Below are positions 47,560 to 55,626 of a stretch of DNA of 64,000 bases, piece by piece. This stretch comes from Chitinophaga niabensis (GTDB lineage: Bacteria; Bacteroidota; Bacteroidia; Chitinophagales; Chitinophagaceae): positions 806,001-870,000 of the forward strand of contig NZ_FSRA01000002.1 in assembly GCF_900129465.1 (NCBI RefSeq). The letters run 5' to 3'. Each line of letters begins with the position of its first letter. Position 1 is the stretch's first letter. Position numbers and translations under genes: made by a program. The notes under the pieces were generated by a model. That model saw only the letters and a program-made list of their open reading frames with translations, was not told where the DNA came from and searched no databases.

Positions 47560-49333
47560 AGATGGGCCCATCCTAGTATTTACAGGCGCAACAATTCATA
47601 CCGTCTATTCCTTTTGTGAGGAAGTAATGCGGAATGAGCCCGCGCTTTTTGACACAAAAGGGCTGGTGCTTATTTCCCCGCTGGAAAAGGTCCGTTTGCT
47701 CAAAAGCATCATAGATGACTTTTCAAACGACAATCCCCTCAAAAGGTACCGTGGCGATGTTTACGCAGCCTTGTATCCACTGGCACGTCTTTTTTCACGG
47801 ATAAAGAGCGGACAGGAAGAAGCCGCAACCGCAGAATTCAATACTTATCAGCAAATGATGCTGGCTGCCGGAAAGTATGATACAGACGAAGTGATCTCCG
47901 CATTGGAACAAAACCCGGAGTTTCTTCTAAAATATAAAGAACGGCTGCAATACGCCACAGGCACAGCAAACAGGCTCACGGAACTACTGGGGGCCAGGAT
48001 GGAACCCGCTAAACAGGAAGATCTTCCGGGGTCTCATCAAACACTCAACATCCTGCGATACATTGCAGCTGAACAGGAAATTCCCACCAGCGGAGAAGAC
48101 CTGCTTTTTGAGATCATGCATGATGCCCATTTCCAGGTCCCTCCTGCTGAAGCAGCAAAGATCTGCCGGCAGGCAGCAGACCAAAGGACCACCATCCGGG
48201 CATACCTGCAACAACCCCGCATTCCTTCTCTGTTCTCAACTGGGCCGCATGAAAATGCCCTGCATCTGAGCAACCTGCTGGAAAAGTGGATGAAGCTCCC
48301 ATTGCCGGAATTATTAGAGGTTATTCCGCAAAGAGAGCCCCTGGAGGCCTTAAAGGAAGAAGTACGCCGTAACCCGGACCTCTCTTTACCTGCTTTAATG
48401 GAAAGTGTAGACCTCGCAGAAAAGCTACCCATAGCCAAACAAACGATAGCGCCGGAAATTGAAAAGATGGACCCGCTCTTCATCGATCCTTTACTAAAGG
48501 ACTTTACAATGAGCGCCACCATCCTGAATAATTATCTCCGCTGCCCGCTGGCCTTCTTTTATCAGCAGCTGATAAAAGTACCCATGGGCAGGCAGGAAAA
48601 CCTGGCCTTTGGATCTGCCGCTCACCATGCCCTGGAAAAGCTTTTCCAGAAAATGCAGACGACGGATGTTTTCCCTCCTTTGGAAGTATTCCTCCGGGAT
48701 TTTGATACTTATATGCTGGATAACCGGGCAGCCTTTACCACGGAAGCTTTTGAAAGAAGAATGGAATATGGCCACCGGATATTGAGCAGTTACTATACGC
48801 GCTACATTCATGAATGGAACCCTATTGTAAGCGTAGAGCGTACTTTCAGGAATATTTCAGTGAATGGCGTGCCGGTGAAGGGGAAAATAGATAAACTGGA
48901 ATTCGACGGCAAAAGGGTGAATATCGTGGATTATAAAACAGGAGATTATGAAAGAACGAAGTTGGATTGGAAGAAGTTTGCCCCTCCGGAAGAAAAGTTA
49001 CCCATGGGAGGAGACTACTGGCGGCAGGGAGTATTTTATAAAATTTTGTTAGATAATTATAAACAGAAGGATTGGCTGGTAGTTAGCACAGAATTTGATT
49101 TCATAGAGCCCGGCCGGAATGGGGAATATTTTAAGGAAAAGATCAATATCACGCCGGCGGACATTACAACCGTTACCCGGCAGATCACGGAAAGCTGGGA
49201 GCGCATACAACAAAGGGATTTCTATACCGGGTGCGGGAAACCGTATTGCGAATGGTGCAATTTTGTAAAGAACAATCACCTCCAGGTGGCCTTACACACT
49301 TTAGCTGCCTCGGAAGAAGAAGATATAATGTAA
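47540..49333 (+). CDS. PD-(D/E)XK nuclease with Fe-S cysteines; remnant of a UvrD/AddA-like helicase-nuclease
   Basis: 597 residues. C-terminal half is a RecB/AddB-type nuclease: D451 (GKIDKLEFD), D464-Y-K466 (VDYKTGD), and cysteines C335 (LRCPLAFF), C565, C570 and C573 (GCGKPYCEWC) in the spacing of an AddB-type Fe-S cluster. The N-terminus resembles the start of the UvrD-type helicases of Bacteroidota (IHTVYSFCEEVMRNEPALFD; LLKSIIDDFSNDNPLKRYRG), but Walker A, the DExx box and the other motor motifs are absent; the region that should hold the DEYQDT box instead reads LQYATGTANRL. Full homologues, as I remember them, have about 1,000 or more residues. It overlaps the DUF3298 gene by 20 bp. 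Confidence 0.85.
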   Translation: MKHTFPEDGPILVFTGATIHTVYSFCEEVMRNEPALFDTKGLVLISPLEKVRLLKSIIDDFSNDNPLKRYRGDVYAALYPLARLFSRIKSGQEEAATAEFNTYQQMMLAAGKYDTDEVISALEQNPEFLLKYKERLQYATGTANRLTELLGARMEPAKQEDLPGSHQTLNILRYIAAEQEIPTSGEDLLFEIMHDAHFQVPPAEAAKICRQAADQRTTIRAYLQQPRIPSLFSTGPHENALHLSNLLEKWMKLPLPELLEVIPQREPLEALKEEVRRNPDLSLPALMESVDLAEKLPIAKQTIAPEIEKMDPLFIDPLLKDFTMSATILNNYLRCPLAFFYQQLIKVPMGRQENLAFGSAAHHALEKLFQKMQTTDVFPPLEVFLRDFDTYMLDNRAAFTTEAFERRMEYGHRILSSYYTRYIHEWNPIVSVERTFRNISVNGVPVKGKIDKLEFDGKRVNIVDYKTGDYERTKLDWKKFAPPEEKLPMGGDYWRQGVFYKILLDNYKQKDWLVVSTEFDFIEPGRNGEYFKEKINITPADITTVTRQITESWERIQQRDFYTGCGKPYCEWCNFVKNNHLQVALHTLAASEEEDIM

Positions 49334-49367
49334 GTTTGCAAATATTTTAATTTTCAGGTTAGGAAAC

Positions 49368-50813
49368 ATGAATCAGAACTTCCGGGGCTGGATAGGCTCA
49401 CTGATCGTATTGGCTTTGTGCAGCTTTTTTACGCAATGCGCTAACATTGTGCCTCCGGGCGGTGGTTCCAGAGACACGCTGGCACCCAGGCTCATTTATG
49501 TTGATCCGGCGGACTCCACGCTGAACTTTAACAGCCAAAGGGTCGTGTTTCATTTTAATGAATTTGTGGAACTGGATAACGTGATCGAAAAGATGATCGT
49601 TTCCCCAACATTGAAACGCACCCCCACTGTTACTGCCAAATTACGGACCATCACACTGCTGGTTAAAGACTCCCTGCAACCCAATACCACCTACACTTTC
49701 AATTTCGGTGATGCAGTAAAGGATGTGAACGAGCGCAACCCCATCGAAGATTTTCAGTATGTGGTATCTACCGGTAAATACCTGGATTCCCTGCAGATCA
49801 CTGGTAAACTTATTGTAGCAGAAACCGGCAGGGTGGATAGCAATGTGGCAGTGATGCTGTATTCCAACCTGGAGGATTCTGCTGTTTCAAAGGAGAAACC
49901 GCTTTACCTGGCCAAAACAAAAGGGGATGGCTCCTATCGTTTTAAGAACCTGAAACCCGGTACTTACCGCATCTTTGCCTTAAAAGAAGAAGACCGGGAT
50001 TTTCAATATACCAACAAAAAGGAAATGATCGCCTTCTCTGATGAGCTGATTGAACTGAAAGAGAATATGGCAAATGTGAACATGGCCCTTTTCAGCGAAA
50101 TAGATACCGTGAAAGCGGAAGAAGAAGCCCCGCCTGCAGAACCGGCACCAGCTGCTAAACTACCCAAAAAACCCAAGCTGCTGGCGGCGGCGGAATTGAA
50201 TGGCGGCAAACAGGAACTGGGCGATTCCCTTTCCCTGGTTTTCAGCGCTCCCCTCAAATCATTGGATACAGCCAGGATCCTCCTGCTGGAAGACACCACA
50301 CACAAGCAGGTAGCTTTTACCCTGCATGCAGCGGACACCACTTCCAAAAAATTCAAAATGGCCTATAACTGGAAACCAGGCAAGCCTTATCAGCTGATCC
50401 TCCCCCAGGGCTTTGCCACAGATACAATGGGCATTACCACTTTGAAAGCAGACACCATTGCTTTCGAAGCCAAAAGCATAGACGATTATGGTATCATTAA
50501 ACTAAGCCTCTCCATCGGAGACAGTGCTCACCTGGTACTGCCTGCTGATACCGGCTACGAGTTTGTGATACAACTGGTTTCTAATAAAGAGATCAAATAC
50601 CAGGGTGTGATCAATAATGGAAAATGGGAAAGAGGATTGATACAACCCGGTGAATATGAAATAAGGGTACTGGTGGATGAAAACCGGAACGGGATCTGGG
50701 ACACAGGCGTTTATTACGGTAAGCCAAAAAAACAACCGGAGAAGGTATTTCCTTATAAAGAAAACCTTACCGTCAAAAAGAACTGGACTTTGTCCCCTAC
50801 GGTCAAACTCTAA
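49368..50813 (+). CDS. Ig-like (Big_5) domain lipoprotein
   Basis: 481 residues with lipobox (FTQC, Cys about 24) and the stretch ANIVPPGGGSRDTLAPRL, typical of this Bacteroidota family. Domains: Big_5-type Ig repeat (residues about 35-135, VVFHFNEFVELDNV, TYTFNFGDAVKDVNERNP) and further beta-sandwich segments (LQITGKLIVAETGRVDSNVA; TYRIFALKEEDRDFQYTNKK). A linker of Ala/Pro/Lys follows residue 255. Surface-exposed or outer membrane; probably structural. It precedes recR, from which it is separated by 28 bp. Confidence 0.88.
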   Translation: MNQNFRGWIGSLIVLALCSFFTQCANIVPPGGGSRDTLAPRLIYVDPADSTLNFNSQRVVFHFNEFVELDNVIEKMIVSPTLKRTPTVTAKLRTITLLVKDSLQPNTTYTFNFGDAVKDVNERNPIEDFQYVVSTGKYLDSLQITGKLIVAETGRVDSNVAVMLYSNLEDSAVSKEKPLYLAKTKGDGSYRFKNLKPGTYRIFALKEEDRDFQYTNKKEMIAFSDELIELKENMANVNMALFSEIDTVKAEEEAPPAEPAPAAKLPKKPKLLAAAELNGGKQELGDSLSLVFSAPLKSLDTARILLLEDTTHKQVAFTLHAADTTSKKFKMAYNWKPGKPYQLILPQGFATDTMGITTLKADTIAFEAKSIDDYGIIKLSLSIGDSAHLVLPADTGYEFVIQLVSNKEIKYQGVINNGKWERGLIQPGEYEIRVLVDENRNGIWDTGVYYGKPKKQPEKVFPYKENLTVKKNWTLSPTVKL

Positions 50814-50829
50814 GCACCCGTATAATTCG

Positions 50830-50837
50830 TATTTTTG
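50830..50837 (+). promoter_or_regulatory. -7 box directly before recR
   Basis: TATTTTTG ends 4 nt before the recR ATG (50842), so transcription would begin at or within the start codon, implying a leaderless mRNA. Confidence 0.5.
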
Positions 50838-50841
50838 CAGT

Positions 50842-51465
50842 ATGATCTTCTCCTCCGCACTCATTGAAAATGCTGTTAATGAATTTGCCCGCTTGCCCGG
50901 TGTGGGCAAAAAAACAGCTTTGCGGCTGGTACTGCATCTGCTCAAACAGGATACCGCACAGGTAGAGCTGTTTTCCGAAACAATTGCCCGTATGCGCCGG
51001 CAGATCAGGTTCTGCCAGCAATGCCATAATGTTTCCGACGATGATACCTGCAGCATTTGCGCCAACCCTTCCCGTCATAACCGTACCGTTTGTGTAGTGG
51101 AGAGTATCCGGGATGTGATAGCCATTGAGAATACACAGCAGTTCAATGGCGTATACCATGTATTGGGAGGGATCATTTCTCCTATTGATGGTATCGGCCC
51201 TGACCAGTTGAACATCCAAACGCTGGTGGAAAGGGTAAGAACGCAGAACATTGAAGAGGTGATCATGGCACTAAGCCCCACTATTGAGGGAGATACCACC
51301 ATTTATTACCTGTCCAAAAAACTGAAGGAAAGCCCGGTAAAGATCACTACCATTGCCCGCGGCATCTCCTTTGGAGGAGAACTGGAATATGCAGATGAAA
51401 TGACGCTGGCCCGTTCCCTCACGAACCGTTTACCCCTTGAAAATTATCTCCAGCAGGGAAAATAG
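50842..51465 (+). CDS. recR: recombination protein RecR
   Basis: 207 residues from ATG 50842. Features: HhH-like start (SALIENAVNEFARLPGVGKK), four-Cys zinc finger (FCQQCHNVSDDDTCSICANP) and Toprim domain (VCVVESIRDVIAIENTQQF; GVYHVLGGIISPIDGIGPDQ; ALSPTIEGDTTIYYLSKKL). The longer frame reaching to 50677 contains the tail of the upstream gene and was rejected. RecR works with RecO/RecF to load RecA at gaps. Confidence 0.97.
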   Translation: MIFSSALIENAVNEFARLPGVGKKTALRLVLHLLKQDTAQVELFSETIARMRRQIRFCQQCHNVSDDDTCSICANPSRHNRTVCVVESIRDVIAIENTQQFNGVYHVLGGIISPIDGIGPDQLNIQTLVERVRTQNIEEVIMALSPTIEGDTTIYYLSKKLKESPVKITTIARGISFGGELEYADEMTLARSLTNRLPLENYLQQGK

Positions 51466-51541
51466 ATTAACATGGATTTTTCCTGCAGGTTAACTAACTT
51501 TATACAGTAATCATCTGACTGATCCTGAAAACATTATACAC

Positions 51542-52063
51542 ATGTTCAAATTAATGCTCCTCTCCGCTTTTTTCTCTGTAGCTTTCGGCAATATCTACGA
51601 TTTTAAAGTAGACGCCCTGGATGGCGGAAAAATAGATTTCTCCAAATACAAAGGCAAAAAGATCATGGTGGTAAATACTGCTTCCATGTGCGGCAATACT
51701 CCGCAATATGCAGAGCTCGAAAAACTCGCTAAAAAATATAAGAACAAACTGGTGATCATCGGTTTCCCCGCAAATAATTTCGGCGGTCAGGAGCCAGGCA
51801 CCAATGCAGAGATCAAAGCTTTTTGCACTAAAGAGTATGCAGTGACTTTTCCAATGGCAGCAAAAATTTCTGTAAAGGGAGCAGACATTCATCCCCTTTA
51901 CCAGTATCTGCTGGCTGAAAGCAAAAAGAAACAATTTGAACCAGAAGAAGTAACCTGGAATTTTCAAAAGTACCTGCTGGATGAAAAAGGCGAACTAGTG
52001 GCCGTTTTCAAACCGCGGACTTCCCCAACGTCGCCCGAAGTGATCGCGGCGATCGAAAAATAG
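51542..52063 (+). CDS. secreted glutathione peroxidase-like enzyme
   Basis: 173 residues with an N-terminal signal (MFKLMLLSAFFSVAFG). GPx catalytic residues C50 (NTASMCGNTPQY), Q83 (FPANNFGGQEPG) and W139-N140 (EVTWNFQKYLL). No selenocysteine; the peroxidatic residue is Cys. Such periplasmic GPx enzymes usually use thioredoxin-like donors. It starts 76 bp after recR and abuts the next gene with no gap. Confidence 0.93.
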   Translation: MFKLMLLSAFFSVAFGNIYDFKVDALDGGKIDFSKYKGKKIMVVNTASMCGNTPQYAELEKLAKKYKNKLVIIGFPANNFGGQEPGTNAEIKAFCTKEYAVTFPMAAKISVKGADIHPLYQYLLAESKKKQFEPEEVTWNFQKYLLDEKGELVAVFKPRTSPTSPEVIAAIEK

Positions 52064-52612
52064 ATGTCAATGACCAAACACCTAGTGAACAGCCTTGCAG
52101 TGATCTGCTGCGGATTCTTTTTTATGCCTGCCTGTACAGATTATAACGCTGCAGAGCTCGTCAATTGTGAAAAGGCCGCTATCGATCTCAGGATTGATAA
52201 CAGAATGATCCCCATGAAGATCCTCAGTTCCACACTGCTCCGCACCACCAACGCAACCGGAAGCTTTAAAGTACTAAGCCTGGAAGCATCTGTGGACACC
52301 ATGAAGGTAGTGATGAACATAAAGGATGGCATTTACATCAACAACAGTGTTCAATTGCTTTCTGACAGTTTAAAGGTAAAAACCTACTCCTACTCCCGCA
52401 AAGCCGGACAGGATACTACCGGACTGGTTTTGGCAGGTGTTAAAGTTGGCCAGGATTATAAATTTTTTACAACAGATTCTGCCGCCTTCACCATTACAGA
52501 AATAGACCCCGCCAACAAGAACATTACCGGGATCTATTATCTCCAGACCACCAATCCCGTTTTGAAAATAAGTGGCGCATTTACCAAAGTGTGTTTTCTT
52601 TCCATCAAATAA
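52064..52612 (+). CDS. hypothetical lipoprotein
   Basis: 182 residues; lipobox FMPAC (Cys about 24). Mature part is beta-rich (TGSFKVLSLEASVDTMKVVM; LSDSLKVKTYSYSRKAGQDT; ITGIYYLQTTNPVLKISGAF) with a conserved-looking IDLRIDNRMIPMK. It starts right after the GPx stop (TAG then ATG), so it is translationally coupled to that gene. No family recognised with confidence; it may be one of the DUF6252-like lipoproteins. Confidence 0.7.
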   Translation: MSMTKHLVNSLAVICCGFFFMPACTDYNAAELVNCEKAAIDLRIDNRMIPMKILSSTLLRTTNATGSFKVLSLEASVDTMKVVMNIKDGIYINNSVQLLSDSLKVKTYSYSRKAGQDTTGLVLAGVKVGQDYKFFTTDSAAFTITEIDPANKNITGIYYLQTTNPVLKISGAFTKVCFLSIK

Positions 52613-52632
52613 TATGAAGTATTTTTACGCCC

Positions 52633-53769
52633 ATGTATTTTTCTCAGATCATCGGGCAGGATGCCGCCCGGCACCAGTTATTGCATGCCGTACAGCATAA
52701 CCGCCTTAGTCATGCTATGATTATGCTGGCGCCTGAAGGCGCGGGAGGATTACCTGTTGGTTTAGCCTTTGCGCAATACCTCGTTTGTGAGGACCGCCAG
52801 GAAGAAGATGCCTGTGGCCAATGCCAGGCCTGCAAAAAAGCCGCACAATATATTCACCCGGATATTCATTTCTCTTATCCCGTGATCCCCCGCAAACCAG
52901 GGGATAAACCTATTAGTACAGACTACGCAGCAGAATGGCGGGAATTTATTGCCCAACAGCCATATGGGAATGCATACGACTGGCTGCAATTTATCGGTGC
53001 GGAAAACAAACAGGGCAATATCACCGCGCATGAATGCAACGATATTATCCGGAAGCTCAACCTCAAGAGTTTTGAAAGCCAGTACAAGATCCTCTTCATG
53101 TGGATGCCGGAATACCTGGGCAATGAAGGGAACAGGCTGTTGAAGCTGATAGAGGAACCTCCGTTGAACACCGTTTTCATCCTTGTAGCAGAAAACCAGG
53201 AGCAGATCCTGGCCACCATCCTTTCCCGCACACAGCTGATCAAGATCAATCCGCTGTCCAAAGCAGAGGTGGTGAAAGCTTTAGTGGAAAGGAACCAGGC
53301 TCCTGAAGCCCGGGCCCGCCAGATTGCCACCATCGCTTCCGGCAATTACCGGGAAGCCCTGCAATTACTGCAACACAACGATAACGATTACCATGAATTG
53401 TTGCGCAACTGGCTGAATTGCATTTTTATGCAAAACCGGGCCGGATTGCAGGAATGGGTAGATCATATTTCCAGTCCCAAAATGGGCCGGGAAAACCAGA
53501 AACAATTCCTCCGGTATTTTATCAATGTGCTGGAACACAGCATCCGTGTACAATACATGGATAAAAGCCAGCTGGCCTTTTCAGACGAAGAAGTGGATTT
53601 TGCGGAAAAGCTGAAAAAACTGGCCAATCTGGGGCAAATGCAGCAGCTCACAGAAGAGCTGGATAATGCCTGTTACCATATAGAAAGGAATGCCAACGGC
53701 AAGATCCTTTTCCATGCACTATCTATCCGGCTTCAATATGTATTTAAAGGAAGGCCCCTGCCGGTATAG
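52633..53769 (+). CDS. holB: DNA polymerase III subunit delta'
   Basis: 378 residues. Typical start FSQIIGQDAARHQLLHAVQH, zinc-binding ACGQCQACKKAAQYIHPDIH, LLKLIEEPPLNTVFILVAEN and SRTQLIKINPLSKAEVVKAL. The Walker A equivalent is degenerate (PEGAGGLPVGLAFA), as is normal for delta', which does not hydrolyse ATP. It is a clamp-loader subunit. A -7-like TATTTTTA ends 5 nt before the ATG. Confidence 0.93.
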   Translation: MYFSQIIGQDAARHQLLHAVQHNRLSHAMIMLAPEGAGGLPVGLAFAQYLVCEDRQEEDACGQCQACKKAAQYIHPDIHFSYPVIPRKPGDKPISTDYAAEWREFIAQQPYGNAYDWLQFIGAENKQGNITAHECNDIIRKLNLKSFESQYKILFMWMPEYLGNEGNRLLKLIEEPPLNTVFILVAENQEQILATILSRTQLIKINPLSKAEVVKALVERNQAPEARARQIATIASGNYREALQLLQHNDNDYHELLRNWLNCIFMQNRAGLQEWVDHISSPKMGRENQKQFLRYFINVLEHSIRVQYMDKSQLAFSDEEVDFAEKLKKLANLGQMQQLTEELDNACYHIERNANGKILFHALSIRLQYVFKGRPLPV

Positions 53770-53896
53770 CTATCAACAATTTACCTTACCTTTGGGCTTA
53801 TTCCCTGTACAATCTTCAGATTCTGAAAGGAAATATGTATTTTAGTCACCGGAGAATGCAGGGATAATTATTTCTTAATATTATAAACCGTAATAT

Positions 53897-55561
53897 ATGG
53901 CTTGTGCCGGATGTGGTACGGGTGTGGATGGGAAGCCGTCGGGATGCAAGAGTAATGGAGGATGCAGTACAGGAGGATGTAACAGATTAAACGTTTTTGA
54001 CTGGCTGTCCAATATACCCTTGAGTGATAGTTTAGCACCATTTGACATCTTAGAAGTTAGTTTTAATAACGGCAGTCGCAAGGATTTCTTTCGTAATTCC
54101 ACCAAACAGATCTTCGATAAAGGAGATATGGTAGCTGTGGAAGGAATCAGCGGGTTTGATGTTGGCACGGTAAGCCTTACCGGGGAACTGGTTAGGCTGC
54201 AAATGAAAAAACGACGGGTGGAAGATACCCCCGAAGTAAAAAAGCTGCTCCGCCGCGCCTCTACAGATGATATGCACCGCATGTCTGAAAACAAACAACG
54301 CGAAGCGGAAGCCCTCATCAAAGCCCGGGTAATTGCCCGCAGCATTGGCCTGGAAATGAAACTGGCCGAAGTGGAAATTCAGGCCGATGGCCGGAAAGCC
54401 ACCTTCTTCTACACGGCAGACGACCGTGTGGATTTCCGTGAACTCATTAAAATGTATGCCTCCGAATTCCGGGTGAAGGTGGAAATGCGCCAGATAGGTG
54501 CCCGCCAGGAAGCTGGAAAAGTAGGTGGTATTGGTAGCTGCGGCCGCGAACTTTGCTGCTCTACCTGGCTCACAGACTTCAAATCAGTAAACACTACTGC
54601 AGCCCGTTATCAGAACCTTTCCATCAATCAGGCTAAATTATCCGGTCAGTGCGGCCGCCTCAAATGCTGCCTCAACTATGAGCTGGATACTTACCTGGAT
54701 GCCCTGAAGGATTTCCCTGATGACTGCGATGTGATAGAAACCGCCAACGGCAACGCCTCCCTCCAAAAGCGGGATATCTTCAAAAGCCTCATGTGGTATT
54801 CTTTCGACGGCAGTAACAAACAATACCCGCTCACCATTACCCGCGTGAAAGAGATCCGCCAGATGAACAAACAAGGCATCAAGGCAGAAGAACTGAAACC
54901 GGTGGAAGTGGTTAGCACCAAACCAGAATTAGAAGCGGACCTTGGGTTTGCAGATGTGGTAGGCCAGATCAGCTTACGCTCCCTGGAAAAAGCATCACAG
55001 AAACGCAAACAAAAGAACCGGGACAATAAACAAAAAGAAGGAAAGGATAACAAATCCAAAGGCGCTCCGCAAGGGCAGGGTCCGCAACAACAGCAAGCCC
55101 GTCCGCAAAGAGACCAACGCCCGAAAGGAGGGGAACAAAAACCTGATCAGCAAAAAGGCCCACGCCCGGATCAAAGACCACGCGGCGAAAATCGCGGAGG
55201 TGGGGAAAACCGTGGTGCTGAAAACCGCGAAAATCGTGGAGGCGGTGAAAACCGTGGAGGCGAAAATCGCAATCAGGGCCGCAACCAGGGGCCGCAAAGA
55301 GGTGGTCCACAGCAGGAAGGCCAACAACAAGGCGGCCAGCAACGCAATCCGCAAGGACCAGGTCAGCCTCGCAGTAACGAAAACCGTCCTCCAAGACCGG
55401 ATCAGAAACCCCGCCAGGAAAATCAAAACCGCGGCGGTGAACCCGGAAAACCAAAAGATCAACAACCCCGGGAAGGCCAAAAACCACAAAACCCTGGCGG
55501 TCAAGGCGGTAACCATCGCCACAAAAATCGTCCCCCCCGTAAACCGGACGATAAACAATAA
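53897..55561 (+). CDS. PSP1 (RicT/YaaT-like) domain protein with long disordered tail
   Basis: 554 residues. A Cys-rich start (MACAGCGTGVDGKPSGCKSN, then CSTGGCN), a PSP1 domain (residues about 40-290; KARVIARSIGLEMKLAEVEI, FYTADDRVDFRELIKMYASE, IGSCGRELCCSTWL and GQCGRLKCCLNYE), then from about residue 365 a low-complexity tail of nearly 190 residues rich in G, N, R, Q and P (ENRGGGENR-like repeats). In Bacillus the RicT relative binds Fe-S and RicA/RicF and controls RNase Y; here the N-terminal Cys cluster may also bind metal. The tail is probably RNA-binding. It follows holB on the same strand with 127 bp between. Confidence 0.9.
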   Translation: MACAGCGTGVDGKPSGCKSNGGCSTGGCNRLNVFDWLSNIPLSDSLAPFDILEVSFNNGSRKDFFRNSTKQIFDKGDMVAVEGISGFDVGTVSLTGELVRLQMKKRRVEDTPEVKKLLRRASTDDMHRMSENKQREAEALIKARVIARSIGLEMKLAEVEIQADGRKATFFYTADDRVDFRELIKMYASEFRVKVEMRQIGARQEAGKVGGIGSCGRELCCSTWLTDFKSVNTTAARYQNLSINQAKLSGQCGRLKCCLNYELDTYLDALKDFPDDCDVIETANGNASLQKRDIFKSLMWYSFDGSNKQYPLTITRVKEIRQMNKQGIKAEELKPVEVVSTKPELEADLGFADVVGQISLRSLEKASQKRKQKNRDNKQKEGKDNKSKGAPQGQGPQQQQARPQRDQRPKGGEQKPDQQKGPRPDQRPRGENRGGGENRGAENRENRGGGENRGGENRNQGRNQGPQRGGPQQEGQQQGGQQRNPQGPGQPRSNENRPPRPDQKPRQENQNRGGEPGKPKDQQPREGQKPQNPGGQGGNHRHKNRPPRKPDDKQ

Positions 55562-55585
55562 ATAGTATTTACTGCACGTATTATA

Positions 55586-55610
55586 GAAGAGACGCACATT
55601 GCGTCTCTTC
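55586..55610 (+). terminator. hairpin after the PSP1 gene
   Basis: GAAGAGACGCA (55586-55596), loop CAT, TGCGTCTCTTC (55600-55610). No long T tract. The core GAGACGCA/TGCGTCTC is shared with 12750-12770. Confidence 0.6.
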
Positions 55611-55626
55611 GTATATTCGTCCTATA

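Noticed and set aside
50677..50841. N-terminal extension of RecR
   Set aside because: The extra 55 residues are the out-of-frame tail of the preceding lipoprotein gene; RecR proteins start at MIFSSALIENAV-type sequence.
54969..55597. Two long minus-strand frames opposite the PSP1 tail
   Set aside because: Low-complexity antisense of the G/N/R/Q tail; no domain or plausible start.
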